From Cryptomeria japonica (lineage: Eukaryota; Streptophyta; Pinopsida; Cupressales; Cupressaceae), in NCBI RefSeq assembly GCF_030272615.1, contig NC_081407.1, forward strand, positions 439,049,230-439,113,229: 64,000 nucleotides of DNA, given 5' to 3'. The position numbers were made by a program, and so were the translations under genes. Position 1 is the stretch's first letter. Each line of letters begins with the position of its first letter. Below are positions 22,640 to 33,214 of the stretch, in pieces. The notes under the pieces were generated by a model, which saw only the letters and a list, made by a program, of their open reading frames with translations, searched no databases and was not told where the DNA came from.

Positions 22640-23715
22640 TGTAGTGTCATAAAATTGAGACCCTAGCAATTTATGACTACATTAGGGTCCTCACCCATGC
22701 GAACTCAAATCCTCTAGCCTGATCGGAGACCAAAGATTGCTTGGCTTGCAGAAAAAGCTTCTTCCTTAGCATCTACATCACCCTGACTACATTCTACCCT
22801 AGAGAAAGGGGTAGGCCAGGTATGTGGCGCTAGTTTCCTCCTAGGATAGGGGAATGGTGCCCCTATCCCTACCCTATTTTAAGGTAGGACCCTTCCTAGA
22901 GCATGTCTTGTGGGTTGTACCTCAGGTGGGAAACCTCCCCAATGTCGGTCCATGATGAAATTCAAATCCTTCAAACATGTATTTAAGGGGATATTCACTC
23001 TCTCATTTGCATAAGTTGGATAGATCAAAGTTGGAGAGATTCAAGTTGCATAAGCAATCAAGCATTCAAGCATTCAAGCATTCTTTTCCAGCATTGAGCA
23101 TTCTCAAGTCTCCCTTCAAGGCTAGGTGTTGCATTCAAGTCAAGGATTCAACGATTGAAGAGGAGATCCCTTTCAAAATTCAAATCCACACAAGCATTTC
23201 TATCAAGATTGCTACTACAACCTCCCTTGAGGTTTCAAGTGTGCAGTTGTACTTTTGGATTCGGGCTTCATTTGTAGAGGTGGAAAAACCCTTTTTGTTT
23301 CACAGATTTTCCGGAGGACCATGTACATTCCTGCCACAGTCTGGACAAATTTTCATCAAGTTTGCAGGGTGAATCCATCTCGACATTTTACTACCAAATC
23401 CAGGTGCACAGCTTCATCCCATATTCAAATATCATGGTATAATCGATTGTTTGTCACTTTTGCACTACATAATCTAAACAATTACTTTCCAAATCAAACA
23501 TAGGAAGAAGGGATCATCCTAACATTCTTAATTCATTCATAATTTAATCTATCATATTTGTGTGGAGATTGAATCTAGTGAATTATCCCTTATCTTCCTA
23601 ATGTAATGGTGAAAAGTGATTGAAGGATAATCAATAGTAAAGCTCTCATCTCTCTTTGAGGGAAAGGCTTAGTTTTCCTCTTGATTTATCACTCATCATT
23701 TTTCCCATCATTACA
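22640..23715 (+). repeat. 3' LTR of the gag-only Gypsy element
   Basis: It starts TGTAGTGTCATAAAATTG and ends CATCATTACA. It aligns with 12631-13728 and carries three AAGCATTC-type units at 23057-23083 where the 5' LTR has two. Confidence 0.88.
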
Positions 23716-23717
23716 AT

Positions 23718-23834
23718 AACATGACATATTATTGATAGGATTTAGTTATAAAACTCGTGTTATTGATAAGTAAAAAATTAGAAAAATAATAACACACTTT
23801 TTATAACAAAATCCTATGAATAATGTGTCATGTT
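23718..23834. repeat. Short inverted-repeat (MITE-like) element
   Basis: The left arm 23718-23764 and right arm 23787-23834 are near-perfect reverse complements (AACATGACA ... GTGTTATT), with a 22-bp AT-rich loop. The left end overlaps the ATAAC target duplication, so the Gypsy element landed at its edge. The arm contains TTATAAAACTCGTGTTATTG, which recurs in the hairpins at 57.4-58.3 kb. Confidence 0.72.
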
Positions 23835-23836
23835 TT

Positions 23837-23985
23837 CATGTTCTTCATTGGTAGGAGGATCTTTTGTAGATGATATTGTTGTAGAAGCAGTGGTGGAAGC
23901 CCTTGTTCTTTTTGGGGTTAGCTTCCTAGCCTTTGGGGTAGGACTAGGTTCTTCAGGGGGTTTGCTTCCTGGCCTTTGGCCCTTG
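23837..23985 (-). pseudogene. Fragment of aORF linker
   Basis: On the minus strand it reads Pro/Thr/Lys-rich text (PEEPSPTPKARKLTPKRTR). The DNA parallels 11420-11505 of the minus-strand aORF: both carry a GTGGAGGCC/GTGGAAGCCC word, a TTTTGGGG run and GCTTCCTA. It is therefore a second partial copy of the disordered linker, cut by the chromovirus insertion. It ends in CCTTG, the chromovirus target duplication (23981-23985). Confidence 0.45.
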
Positions 23986-24772
23986 TGATGCCAGAGTATC
24001 CTCGGTTCATAGCAATCTTGCATCAACCAAAACTATTTCCTTTTTTGTTTTTTTCTTTTTGTTTGCAGTTTCAACATTTTTTTTTGTGTTTCCCGGATTT
24101 GGCTCACTGGAACCTATGGAGATGGATTTTACTTGAATACTTGATCATCTTTCTTATTCCCAAACCATGGAGCATTTGGATCATTTTTCGGCAAGTTATT
24201 GCTACCGGTTTTCGAGATAGTTTCCTATTACCGATGGCCTAGACCTATTTACATTGGTGATCTACCAGATCCCCTTCCTTAGCTTGCAAAGCCCTGAGCG
24301 TTGATTCCAATGTTCCTTGGCATGTGATCGATATTTTCTCGTGATCTACTCTTTATCCTTTGGATTTTTCAGAGGAATTTCTTTGGCAGAGGCCGACCTT
24401 GTTGGTTTTCTATGTTAGGTCTTGTTCTTCAAGTTTTGATCCCTTCTTGGGCCAATCGGATCCCCTTGTATCGTATAAATCATTGTAATAGAGCATTATA
24501 ATGTAACCAAAATGTTAGACTGAGAATATAAGATAGGTCTTAAGAGTTGAGGTCCCAATTGTGACCTGTTCTATATTTTGAGCATGTTTTAGTAGGCCTG
24601 TGAGCTGGTTTCTTCAACCCGATTGTTCCAGTTGGTTGTAATCAGTTTTCGTGTTATAATTCAATCTGTTTTGCATTGCCTCCATCATGTCCTTATGTTT
24701 CTATTGTTTTTACTCTTGCTGACCAGTCTGGATTGATCTCTTTGAGGTCCCTCTTAGCCAGTGACTACTTCA
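23986..24772 (+). repeat. 5' LTR of the first chromovirus
   Basis: 787 bp, aligned with 55098-55873 over its whole length (GGTTCATAGCAATCTTGCAT near the start, TTTGAGGTCCCTC near the end). It has a CGTATAAAT TATA-like word at about 24478. The 3' copy has small indels in the middle. Confidence 0.9.
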
Positions 24773-24774
24773 AG

Positions 24775-24786
24775 TAGTATTAGAGT
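24775..24786 (+). other. Decayed tRNA-Met primer binding site
   Basis: TAGTATTAGAGT follows the LTR by two bases. It differs from TGGTATCAGAGC by one G-to-A and two C-to-T changes, all of the cytosine-deamination type. It shows the chromovirus used initiator tRNA-Met. Confidence 0.75.
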
Positions 24787-24977
24787 GAGTTTTCATTCCG
24801 GAGACTGCGTTGTCCTAAGAATTTTGTAATAGGATGTCAGACTGTGGATCCGACCTACAACTACAGAGGACCAGCATAAAGGTAGTGCAAAGAGGAACTA
24901 GGAATGGTGGAGCGTGTGGTAATGTAGACCCTGATGTGATGGAAACATTGTGAGGAATAGTAACCCAGTAGGAAGTC

Positions 24978-25923
24978 ATGGAGACAGCCCAGAGAAGAGG
25001 CCAACACATTGAAGATGTAAGTGAAGATGAAGGAGAAGAAGCCCCAACAAAACAAGTGAACCCATCGGCGATTGATCCAGATGAGGAAAGATTTTTTAGG
25101 GCTTTAAGTAGGGCGAATACTAAACCTCATTTTACCCCACTGGAATATGATGGAAATTTGGATTCAGATGAATTGATGGATTGGATCTCAGAGATGAAGA
25201 AATATTTTGATTTTGAAAACACTGCAGAAGAAAGGAAGGTGAAATATGCCTGTACTCAGTTGAAAGGTCATGCATCTATTTGGTGGGAGAATTTGTAGGT
25301 TGATAGACAAAGAAGAGGTAAAGAGAAGATCAAGACATGGGATCAGATGGTTGCAAAGTTGAAATCAAAATTTATGCCAGTTGATTATCAAGTGAATCTA
25401 TTCTGGAAGTTGCAGAATTTGAGACAGAAGGAATCTAGTGTGAAGGAATACACCGAAGCATTTTACAAGTTGAATATCAGGTCGGGACATGTTGATGATG
25501 AAGTTAAACAAGTTGAAAGATATTTGAATGGATTGTGGGTGTCTATACAAGATGAACTTAGTTTGATCAAATTACAGAGTGTTGAAGAGGCTTACCAGTA
25601 TGCCCTAAAGGCAGAAGAAAAGCTAAACAAAAGACATGAGCAAAGCCAAAGAGGCAGAGGTGGAAGGTTTTTTTGGAGGAAGCTTTCAAGGAGGAAGAGG
25701 ATATATTGGAGGTAGAGGAACCTATATAGATCAGAACAAGGAAAAAGAAGTGAACAAAGAAGGTAACTCATACCGAAAAGATGATAGAAATTTCTACCGG
25801 AGGAGAGAACCACATGGCTACCGGAATGAGAATTTTGGAAGACAAGACATGAGAGTGTTTAGAATAACTTTCTATAAGTGTGGAGGAGAAGGACATCATG
25901 ATTTTGAGTGTAAGAAGACATAG
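24978..25923 (+). pseudogene. Gag of the first chromovirus
   Basis: The frame starts at ATG 24978 after a 190-bp leader. It begins with an acidic N-terminus (EDVSEDEGEE). The gag core follows with FTPLEYDGNLDSDELMDWI and ASIWWENL, ended by TAG at 25296-25298 where Gln would fit. It resumes in phase at 25347 (FMPVDYQVNLFWKLQNL). A frameshift at the T-run near 25670 leads into a Gly/Arg-rich region and a zinc knuckle YKCGGEGHHDFEC at about 25876-25914, whose first Cys is replaced. Gag packs RNA in the particle. Stops and frameshift mark it as dead. Confidence 0.88.
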
Positions 25924-26349
25924 AATATTGGAAGAGCAGCAGTGGTGGAAGAAAAACCCACCAAATAAGATAATAAACCGGAAGATGGAGAACTGTTGAT
26001 GATGAGGAGAGATTTGTGTCATATTGAGAGAGATCAAGAGCCCTTGCAGAGGAAGAATTTGTTCAAGACTAGGTGTAAGGTATCTGGTAAGTGTTGTAAA
26101 GTTATTATTGATAGTGGTAGTTCAGATAATCTTGTTTTAGAAGAGATGGTGAATAATTTGAATTTGGAAAGATTGAAACACCCTAAGACTTATCAGATAG
26201 CATGGATTCAGGATGAACATAAGTTGTTAATAAGTGAGAAATGTTTGGTGAAATTGAGAATTGGGAATTACCATGATGAAGTCTTGTGTGATATTATACC
26301 TATGGATATTTGTCATCTTTTGTTGGGTAGACCTTGGCAGTTTGATTGA
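25924..26349 (+). pseudogene. Aspartic protease of the first chromovirus
   Basis: It is in frame with the zinc knuckle. The DSGSSDN active site lies at about 26110-26130, preceded by KVIIDSG and followed by DICHLLLGRPWQFD, the conserved end of Gypsy retropepsins. The catalytic triad is intact. A TAA near 25966 and the TGA at 26347-26349 interrupt it. The polyprotein goes on in phase past the TGA into a linker (26350-26537). Confidence 0.85.
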
Positions 26350-26506
26350 CAGGCAATACATGATGGGAGAAAGAATACATACACTATTGTGGCCAATGGG
26401 ATGAAGCAAACCTTGTTTTTCTTGGAGGAACCTTTGAAGAGTGAAGTTTGTATGAATGATAGAATATGTTTGGTGGATGGAAGAAAATTCCTGGATGGAT
26501 TGAGAC

Positions 26507-27903
26507 ATGAGAATGTATTTTTTTGCCTTAGTCCCTAAGAAGATTGAGAATCCAAAGCATGAAGAGGAACAACTGGAAGAGATAAAATATTTTCTGACAG
26601 AATATGAAGACATCATTTCAGATAATGTGTCTGATGGATTGCCACCTATGAGAAGTATCAACCATTGCATGGACCTTGTTCTCGGAGCTAGTTTGCCTAA
26701 CAAAGTTGCACACCAGATGACACCTATAGAGAATGAAGAACTAAATAGACAAGTGTAGGAGTTGTTGAAGAAAGGTTTGATCATAGAAAGTATGATCCCT
26801 CATGTAGTTCCAATAGTATTAGCACCTAAGAAGAATGGAGAGTTAAGAATGTGTACCGATTCCAGAGGAATAAACAAGATCATAGTGAAATACCGGTTTC
26901 CTTTGCCTAGGATGGATGACATAATGGATTGTTTGAGTGGAGCCAAATACTTTACAAAGATAGATTTTAAGAGTGGATATTATCATATCAGGATTAGAGA
27001 AGGAGATGAGTGGAAGACAACATTCAAGACAAATGAAGGACTGTATGAATGGTTGGTGACACCTTTTGGGTTAACTAATGCACTGAGTACTTTCATGAGG
27101 TTGATGAATGAGGTATTGAAGAAATTCTTGAGTAAGTTTGTTATTTTATATTTGGATGACATTCTGATTTTTAGTAAGACAAAAGAGGAGCATTTGTTTC
27201 ATTTGAGACAAGTTTTGTAGAGGTTGAGAGATGAAAAGTTGTTGATAAATCTTAAGAAGTGTACTTTCATGAAAGTGAGTTAGTCTATTTGGGATTTGTG
27301 ATATCTAAGGATGGTTTGAAGATGGGCCCTGATAAAGTAAAAGCAGTTGTTGAGTGGTCTACACCGAAAAGCATTGGAGAAGTACGATCATTTCATCGAT
27401 TGGCTAGTTTCTACAAGAAGTTTATCAAAAAATTCAGTTCAGTTTGTAACCCTATGAATGAGACCATGAGAGGAGATAAGAAGGAATTCAAGTGGACCAC
27501 CGAAGCAAACAAAATTTTTGAGCTATTGAAATGGAAAGTGACTAAGCAACATGTGTTAGCTTTACCGGATTTTAATAAAGTATTTCAAGTGGATTGTGAT
27601 GCAAGTGAAACAACAATAGGAGTAGTCTTGAGTTAGGAAGGGAGAGTAGTAGCTTATTTCAGTGAGAAATTGAATGATGCTCGAAGGAGATATTCAATGT
27701 ATGATCAAGATTTTTATGCCATAGTTCAAGCCTTGAAGAAGTGGAGACATTACTTGTTGCCTAAGGAGTTTGTGTTGTATACGGATCATCAAGCTTTACA
27801 GTATTTGAACAGTCAATGTAAGATGAATCAGAGACATATGAGATGGGTAGAATTTTTGCAGAGTTACACCTTTGTGTTGAAGCATAGAAGTGGGAAATCT
27901 AAC
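26507..27903 (+). pseudogene. Reverse transcriptase and RNase H of the first chromovirus
   Basis: RT spans about 26760-27260: [19 protein letters not shown], then [17 protein letters not shown] and the catalytic YLDD box at about 27152. After a frameshift near 27255 the thumb (GFVISKDGLKMGPDKV) and the RNase H follow, with the DCDAS, YSMYDQ and YTDHQAL motifs. Stops at 26756, 27218 and 27634 are TAG where the family has Gln. The sequence stops at GKSN, exactly where the Tat-like element inserted, and resumes at 53561 (KVFDALSKRR). The RT copies RNA to DNA; RNase H removes the template. Confidence 0.92.
27899..27903. repeat. Target duplication CTAAC, left copy
   Basis: CTAAC here and at 53561-53565 flanks the Tat-like element. 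Removing one copy with the insert restores an uninterrupted chromovirus reading frame. Confidence 0.95.
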
Positions 27904-29024
27904 TATATACACATAAAAATAGCTATGAGCGATTAAATAAATATTTTATATTTATTTAATAATTATTCTTCTATTAAATAGTTAATTTGGAAAGATTAAT
28001 TTATTTAATTCATTTCATGTCTTTTTATTAATTAATTTAATTGAAATATATTCATTCTCATTTATCCTATTCCTCTAATTAATTAAATATCTAAATATTG
28101 AATAATTTCCTCCAATCATTTGAATATCTAATATTTAATGACTATTCCTCTATCCTAGTCTCAAATATTAAATAATTTCTAAATTATTTAAATCCCTTTT
28201 CCAACTCACCTTCCATCTCCACTTCATTTTTCCTTTGCCAAGTCATCAAACATGTGGCTAAAGATATTAATATTTCTTAAATATTATTTCATCATTTATC
28301 TCCAACCTCCAAATTTAATGAGATATTGTGTATGTATACATATTATTAAATTTTCTTCTATATTCCCTCCAACATCCCTACATCTTAGGAAGGACTTGAG
28401 TCCACTTGTCCTCCCATGCCTAAATATTCTCCAACCATCCCTAGATTCCCTCAGTCAGCAACCCAGTCAAGGTGAGATGAGTGACACTTGTCTTCTCCTT
28501 CCCCCTTTCTCTCAACCTTCACCTTTTCTCATAGCCATCCAAATCTATAGATCTAGTCATGACCATTGATCTAGGCCACATCATCTTATCCTCTCAAAGT
28601 CTATAAAATCGAGAGTTTGAGTTGAAAAAGAGTTAGTCTTCAAGTGAGTTTTCAAGCTAACCATTTGTGAAAACTTATGCATCTATGAGTTTTAACCTTG
28701 AAGCAATTTAGCATAATCATTTAGTATAATCATTTAGTATTGCATATCATAGTATCAGTTAACTATTAGTTATCGGTCCATTCTTCATATGCCATCTTGG
28801 AAGCTATCAGTGCTTGTCTAAGAGAACACCATCTGCAACCAGGAACGGTGGAGTTAGGACACAATGAGACCTAAATCATGAAGGTAAAAATAGTGTTTTT
28901 ATTTTAATATCAATTTCATGTAGTTTCATTGGTTGAGTTTGGGTTTCTTGCAGCATTTCCTTTGTATTTTGTAAAACTAATATGTTGCAGGTAGTATTCT
29001 GATGATGAAATTTAAGTCGACACA
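27904..29024 (+). repeat. 5' LTR of the Tat-like element
   Basis: It starts TATATACACATAAAAATAG, a G-to-A change from TGTATACAC in the other copies, and ends AAGTCGACACA. CTATAAAATC at 28601 is a plausible TATA box, conserved at 53121. It aligns with 52420-53560 throughout. Confidence 0.93.
28602..28608 (+). promoter_or_regulatory. TATA box of the Tat-like LTR
   Basis: TATAAAA in a TCTCAAAGTCTATAAAATC context; the 3' LTR has TATAAAG in the same place. Position about 700 bp into the LTR suits the U3/R border. Confidence 0.55.
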
Positions 29025-29026
29025 TT

Positions 29027-29045
29027 TTGGCGCCCACCATGGGGC
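29027..29045 (+). other. Primer binding site of the Tat-like element
   Basis: TTGGCGCCCACCATGGGGC starts two to three bases after the LTR. TGGCGCC followed by CACC-TGGGG is the usual plant Gypsy primer-site context. The matching tRNA was not identified. Confidence 0.75.
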
Positions 29046-31280
29046 TAAGAGCCTCGCATATTCTTTCTAATATCATGTCTAATTCTAACAAAAGAAAATT
29101 TAATGCATTTGTAATACAGATTCATGCCTGTGTGAGTTCTAACAGCGCCTTTATTTGATAGGTTAGTGCTTTTGTCCTATAGGTTAGCGCTTGTGTCTTG
29201 TAGGTTAGTGCATTTTTCATTTAGGTTAGCGCTTTTATTTGTAAATAAACGCATTTAATCTTCAAAACAACGCTTTTGTCCTTCAAGTTAACGCATTTGT
29301 CAGTTTGGTTAACACTTTTGTCAGTGAATTCTTGCTTCTTAGACCATAGAGCAGTGCCTTTGTATTTCAAGTTAGTGCTTTTGTCCTTTAGGTTAGCGCT
29401 TTAGAGGTGAAAGACAACGCATTTGTTAGGATAGCGCTTTTATTTACAACTGACAAAAATTTCTTGCAGGTCCGAATGTCCAAGAACTAAAATTTTCAAA
29501 GTACTGACATGTCTATGTGCAGGATTCTTTTTAAGAGAATTTCATGCATTTCCTCACCTAGTTAATTAAGAGCTCTATTTTGGAAAGTAACACATCATAT
29601 CTTTCTCATTTACCTTAACTAAGGGGATAAATTGATAGCATGCAACTTGCATTTTGAGTGACTTCTTTAAAGTAGTTTCACATAGATTTTAGAAGGCTAA
29701 AATAAACTTGTGTTTTTCATGCTTGATGAAGTAGTAGGTAAGTATTCTCTCACCCTCATATGGTGATCAGAAAACCAAACCTACTTTCTTTTATGTATAA
29801 CCTTTAGAGGGTCTGCCTTCCCGAGCTACCTTGAGGGGGCCAGTAAGAAGGGAACGCCCCAAAGTGGAAATGGGCTAATACCGAGTCCTTCCAATCCACT
29901 CTAAATAAATCATGTTTGTGACGAAAGTAACAAGCAACATGTGCTGATAAGTTCATACCAACACTATGTTTCCCCATAAACCCTATGGAGTGTAACCTCT
30001 ATAGGCTGGGAACCTTCTGTATTTACAAAGTTGAAAGTGTCGCATGTATGGCCACATGACTGGAAGCCTTTACTAAAAACCACCTGTACTAGTTGCCAAA
30101 ATCCTTCTAATTGTTGGCATAGGAGGTCAAACCTCTGAAGAAGCTCACACACATACGATTCTTAGTAGAGATGTCAATTTTGCCATGGGGAGTTTTCATG
30201 GAAACTAGTGCTTGGATGCCCCGGAGAAGTGAGTGTCGAGGGTGGAGCCAGTGGGGTCAAGCATCTAAATATCCACTTTGAATAGTGTAGCCTTAGGGGA
30301 AACCCCATGTGAGATTCAACAATTATTGTCTCACCCCGCCATAGGATTTGTACTTGCTTATGCATTTTATTTTTCAAAACATTGTGTCTTCTATGTCTAT
30401 GACATGTTTAGAATGGTCAAAAGTTGAAGAAAATCATCATCTAAAAATGAACAAAAATCCAACAACTTGCTAAAAGATTTGAAAAGAATCCTTGAAACAT
30501 AGTCAGAATAGCGCTTTCAAGCAACAAAATAGCGCTTTTTATCCCATAAGTTAACACTCTTTACCACAAGAGTTAGCGCAAAGGCTTTTTCACATCTAAA
30601 ATAAAGCATATCAAACCAAAATTCCAGAATCAGTATCAAAACACTTCTTGAGTAGATTTGTCTTTAAACTATCACACATTTTCAAACTAGTTCAATAACT
30701 AGGTCACTAATCCAATAGGCTATTTCCAAAAGGTTTCCATAAGCATAAACATTCAACAAGCTATTGATTCAAACATTTTAAGTGCAAAAATCAACATCAT
30801 TGTCAAGTTTCTCATCAGGATATATCAAATCCTCTATCACGAAGCTTGATCAATTCATCTTGTGCTCATTATTTTGGATATATTTTTCCTATTTTGAACC
30901 TAGGTCATATCAAAAACATAATTTCACCAACATTGGAATCAAACAAACTTGTAAACTATCAGATGTTTATATGACTTTTAAGTATCACCTTAAGAAAACA
31001 AAATCCAGTTATAAAGCTACTCAGAAAAGAATAAGATTCTTGTATATCAATCGCAAGATCTTATTAAAATATAGGACATTCCTACATCGTTTTCATCACT
31101 ATTTACGTGGCTATGGGACAGAATTTGATGGAGAAATTTTGCAAGAATGTGATTTTCAACAAAGAGACGCTTTATCACAATGAACAAACAATAATGGTAA
31201 AATCAACAAAGCATATTCCTAAACCAATAATCACCTATTGAGTTGTCTTTTGGAAACTTCAAAATTTTTGAAACAATCAC
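29046..31280 (+). other. Leader of the Tat-like element
   Basis: A leader of about 2.2 kb without a supported gene. It contains the first array (29141-29440) and four more array units at 30508-30580. A G-rich block at 29815-29890 and scattered short frames show no motif. Long leaders are common in Tat-type elements. Confidence 0.6.
29141..29440 (-). repeat. TTAGCGC-type short tandem array, 5' side
   Basis: About fourteen units with core TTAGCGCTT (variants TTAGTGCTT, TTAACGCAT, AACGCTT) start near 29143, 29163, 29183, 29204, 29225, 29247, 29268, 29288, 29308, 29351, 29372, 29392, 29416 and 29431. Spacing is mostly 20-21 bp, about two helical turns. The strand given is that on which the unit reads GCGCTAA. 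It is the reverse complement of the array at 50371-50665 in the same element. Confidence 0.82.
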
Positions 31281-33214
31281 ATGCCAGTTTGGACTAGAGT
31301 TGAATATGAACAACTTAGAAAACAACAAAAACAAATGGAGGAAGAAGATAATCCGATGTTCCAAACTTTTGGGTATACGGTTGTTGACAAAGAAGCGGTC
31401 AATAACACCATTAGAGACCTTGAGCAAGATTTCAAATTTGATAGAGTACTAATGGAAAAATTATTGGCAAAGCAAAAAGAGAAATGTCTTTTGATGTTGG
31501 CAAAATCAGGAGCTAAATTGCCACAAGACTTTAACATAGAAAGCTTGAAACAAGATGCGGAGGCAAGTAACACCCAAAACACAGATGATCCAAATAACGA
31601 AGATGTAAACAAAGAAAGTCATGAAGAGACAAGAAAAGAACGTGATGACACAAGAAGAGAGTGTAGTGATAAAAGAACTTATGAAAAAATAAGGAGAAAC
31701 TATATGGATAATCCGTTGTTAAACCTCACTCAACAAATGCAAACTCTACAACAACAGATACAAGATATGCAGAATGGAACAAGATCCAAGAAGTATTCAT
31801 TGGAAGATATATGCCTGTATCTTTTTGATAAAAATTTGAATATGATACCATTTCTACAGCATTCTAAGATCCCTAAATATGACAAATATGATGGAAAATC
31901 TGATCCTTGGGATCAAATTAGGGAGTTTTGTAATATGAGTATGGAATTTGCGCACGATGAAACTTACCTGATGCGTCTTTTCCCTAGGAGTTTAAATGGA
32001 CAATCAATGGAATGGTTTTCAAGATTGCCATCTAGAATCAAATATTTTGAAGAACTACTAAATAGATTTATTTAACAATACTCTTACAACGTAGGGAATG
32101 AGATAACAATGTTGGATTTATGCAATTTTAAACAAAAGAATGGTGAATCTTTTATGATCTTCTTGCAGTGATGGAAACGTATGTTTAATAGCTATCCAAG
32201 AGAAGTACCTGATCAAGAAAATATGGACATATTCATTGATAATATTATCAATGAAATGAGTTATCAACTAAAAATGCAATGTCCTCCCTCTTTCACCAAG
32301 ATGATTGAGAATGGTCTAAAAATAGAAGATGTGATGGTAAAGAAAGGAGATCTAAAACTTTACAATAATTCTTACAACAACAACAAAAATGGCAACAATG
32401 ACAAACCCAAGTTCTAGTCAAAGAATAGGAATATCATTAATGGAGGAAATAACGATAATATTGCTATGAAACAACAACCAATATTTAATCTATCAAGTCA
32501 AATCCCAAACAATAACAATCAAGAAAGCAATAAATCGAAGTCTTTCTTCTCCAATCCTTGTAGAAAATTCACAAACATTGGAGAACCCTTGGAATCATCT
32601 TTAAAAACTCTTCTTGCAAACAAAGTGATTGTTTTACCAAAAGTAAGAAGTTATGAACCACAAGTCAAGCCTAATTGGTGGAATGACAATCATTTTTGTA
32701 ATTACCTTCGAAATAAAGGACACAAACTAATGATTGTCAGAGATTGAAACACCCTTATCCAAGATCTAATCGATAATGGAACTATCACAGTGGATAGCCA
32801 TAAGACAAACGAATCACACCTAGCCTTCAAAACTCCACTTTCAAATTATGAAAAAGGTGAACAATCCCAATTAAAAGATGAAAAAGGAAAAGCCAAAGTG
32901 AACTACACTTATACATATTATGATGTGGTAAATGTCATCATTGTTAAAGATAACACACCTTCAAAGCCAATCAATGTCATTATGAGAAGCAAAGCGAAGG
33001 TCACCTTTCCGGGTATAACAAAAGACTCAACATCCACTTCACAACAATACAATTTAGTAGAGCAATTACAAAGAATACCCACTCAAATATCAATTTTGGA
33101 ACTTCTCAAAGTTTCACCTATGCATAAGGAAATTTTGGAAAAAGCTTTAGTAGAAACAACAGTTTCAAAAGACTTGGATGTGGACCAGTTCCAAAACATG
33201 GTGGGACACCTTAT
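31281..33214 (+). pseudogene. Gag of the Tat-like element
   Basis: It starts at ATG 31281 (MPVWTRVEYEQLRKQQ). The first 150 residues are charged and coiled-coil-like (RKQQKQMEEED, LLAKQKEKC). The gag core follows at about 31860-32200 (HSKIPKYDKYDGKSDPW, MRLFPRSLNGQSMEWF), then an Asn/Lys-rich region and a Cys-His remnant (FCNYLRNKGH). Stops at 32073, 32169, 32415 and 32745 are all in one frame, so point mutations rather than frameshifts broke it. The Copia inserted at 33214, and the frame resumes in phase at 40514 into the protease. Confidence 0.85.

Larger units (their letters stand above)
12631..23715 (+). mobile_element. Non-autonomous Ty3/Gypsy element (gag-protease only), TSD ATAAC
   Basis: Two LTRs of about 1.1 kb (12631-13728 and 22640-23715) bound an 11.1 kb interval that includes a 5.2 kb Copia insertion; the element itself is about 5.9 kb. 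Identical ATAAC flanks lie at 12626-12630 and 23716-23720. A primer site with TGGTGAACCCGAT lies just after the 5' LTR and a TTGGGGGATAAA polypurine tract just before the 3' LTR. The internal region encodes gag, an aspartic protease and a Pro/Ser/Lys-rich extension, but no reverse transcriptase, RNase H or integrase. It would need enzymes from a partner, probably a Tat-type element. Confidence 0.88.

Noticed and set aside
24478-24502. Retrotransposon LTR TATA-like words as host gene promoter
   Set aside because: They lie in LTRs of defined elements and no host gene follows.
29141-29440. Regular short repeats as a CRISPR array
   Set aside because: Units are degenerate and about 20 bp apart with no conserved long repeat or spacer of CRISPR size, and the context is a plant retrotransposon.
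31289-31612. Minus-strand open frame opposite gag
   Set aside because: It is a shadow of the Tat-like gag on the + strand and has no motif.
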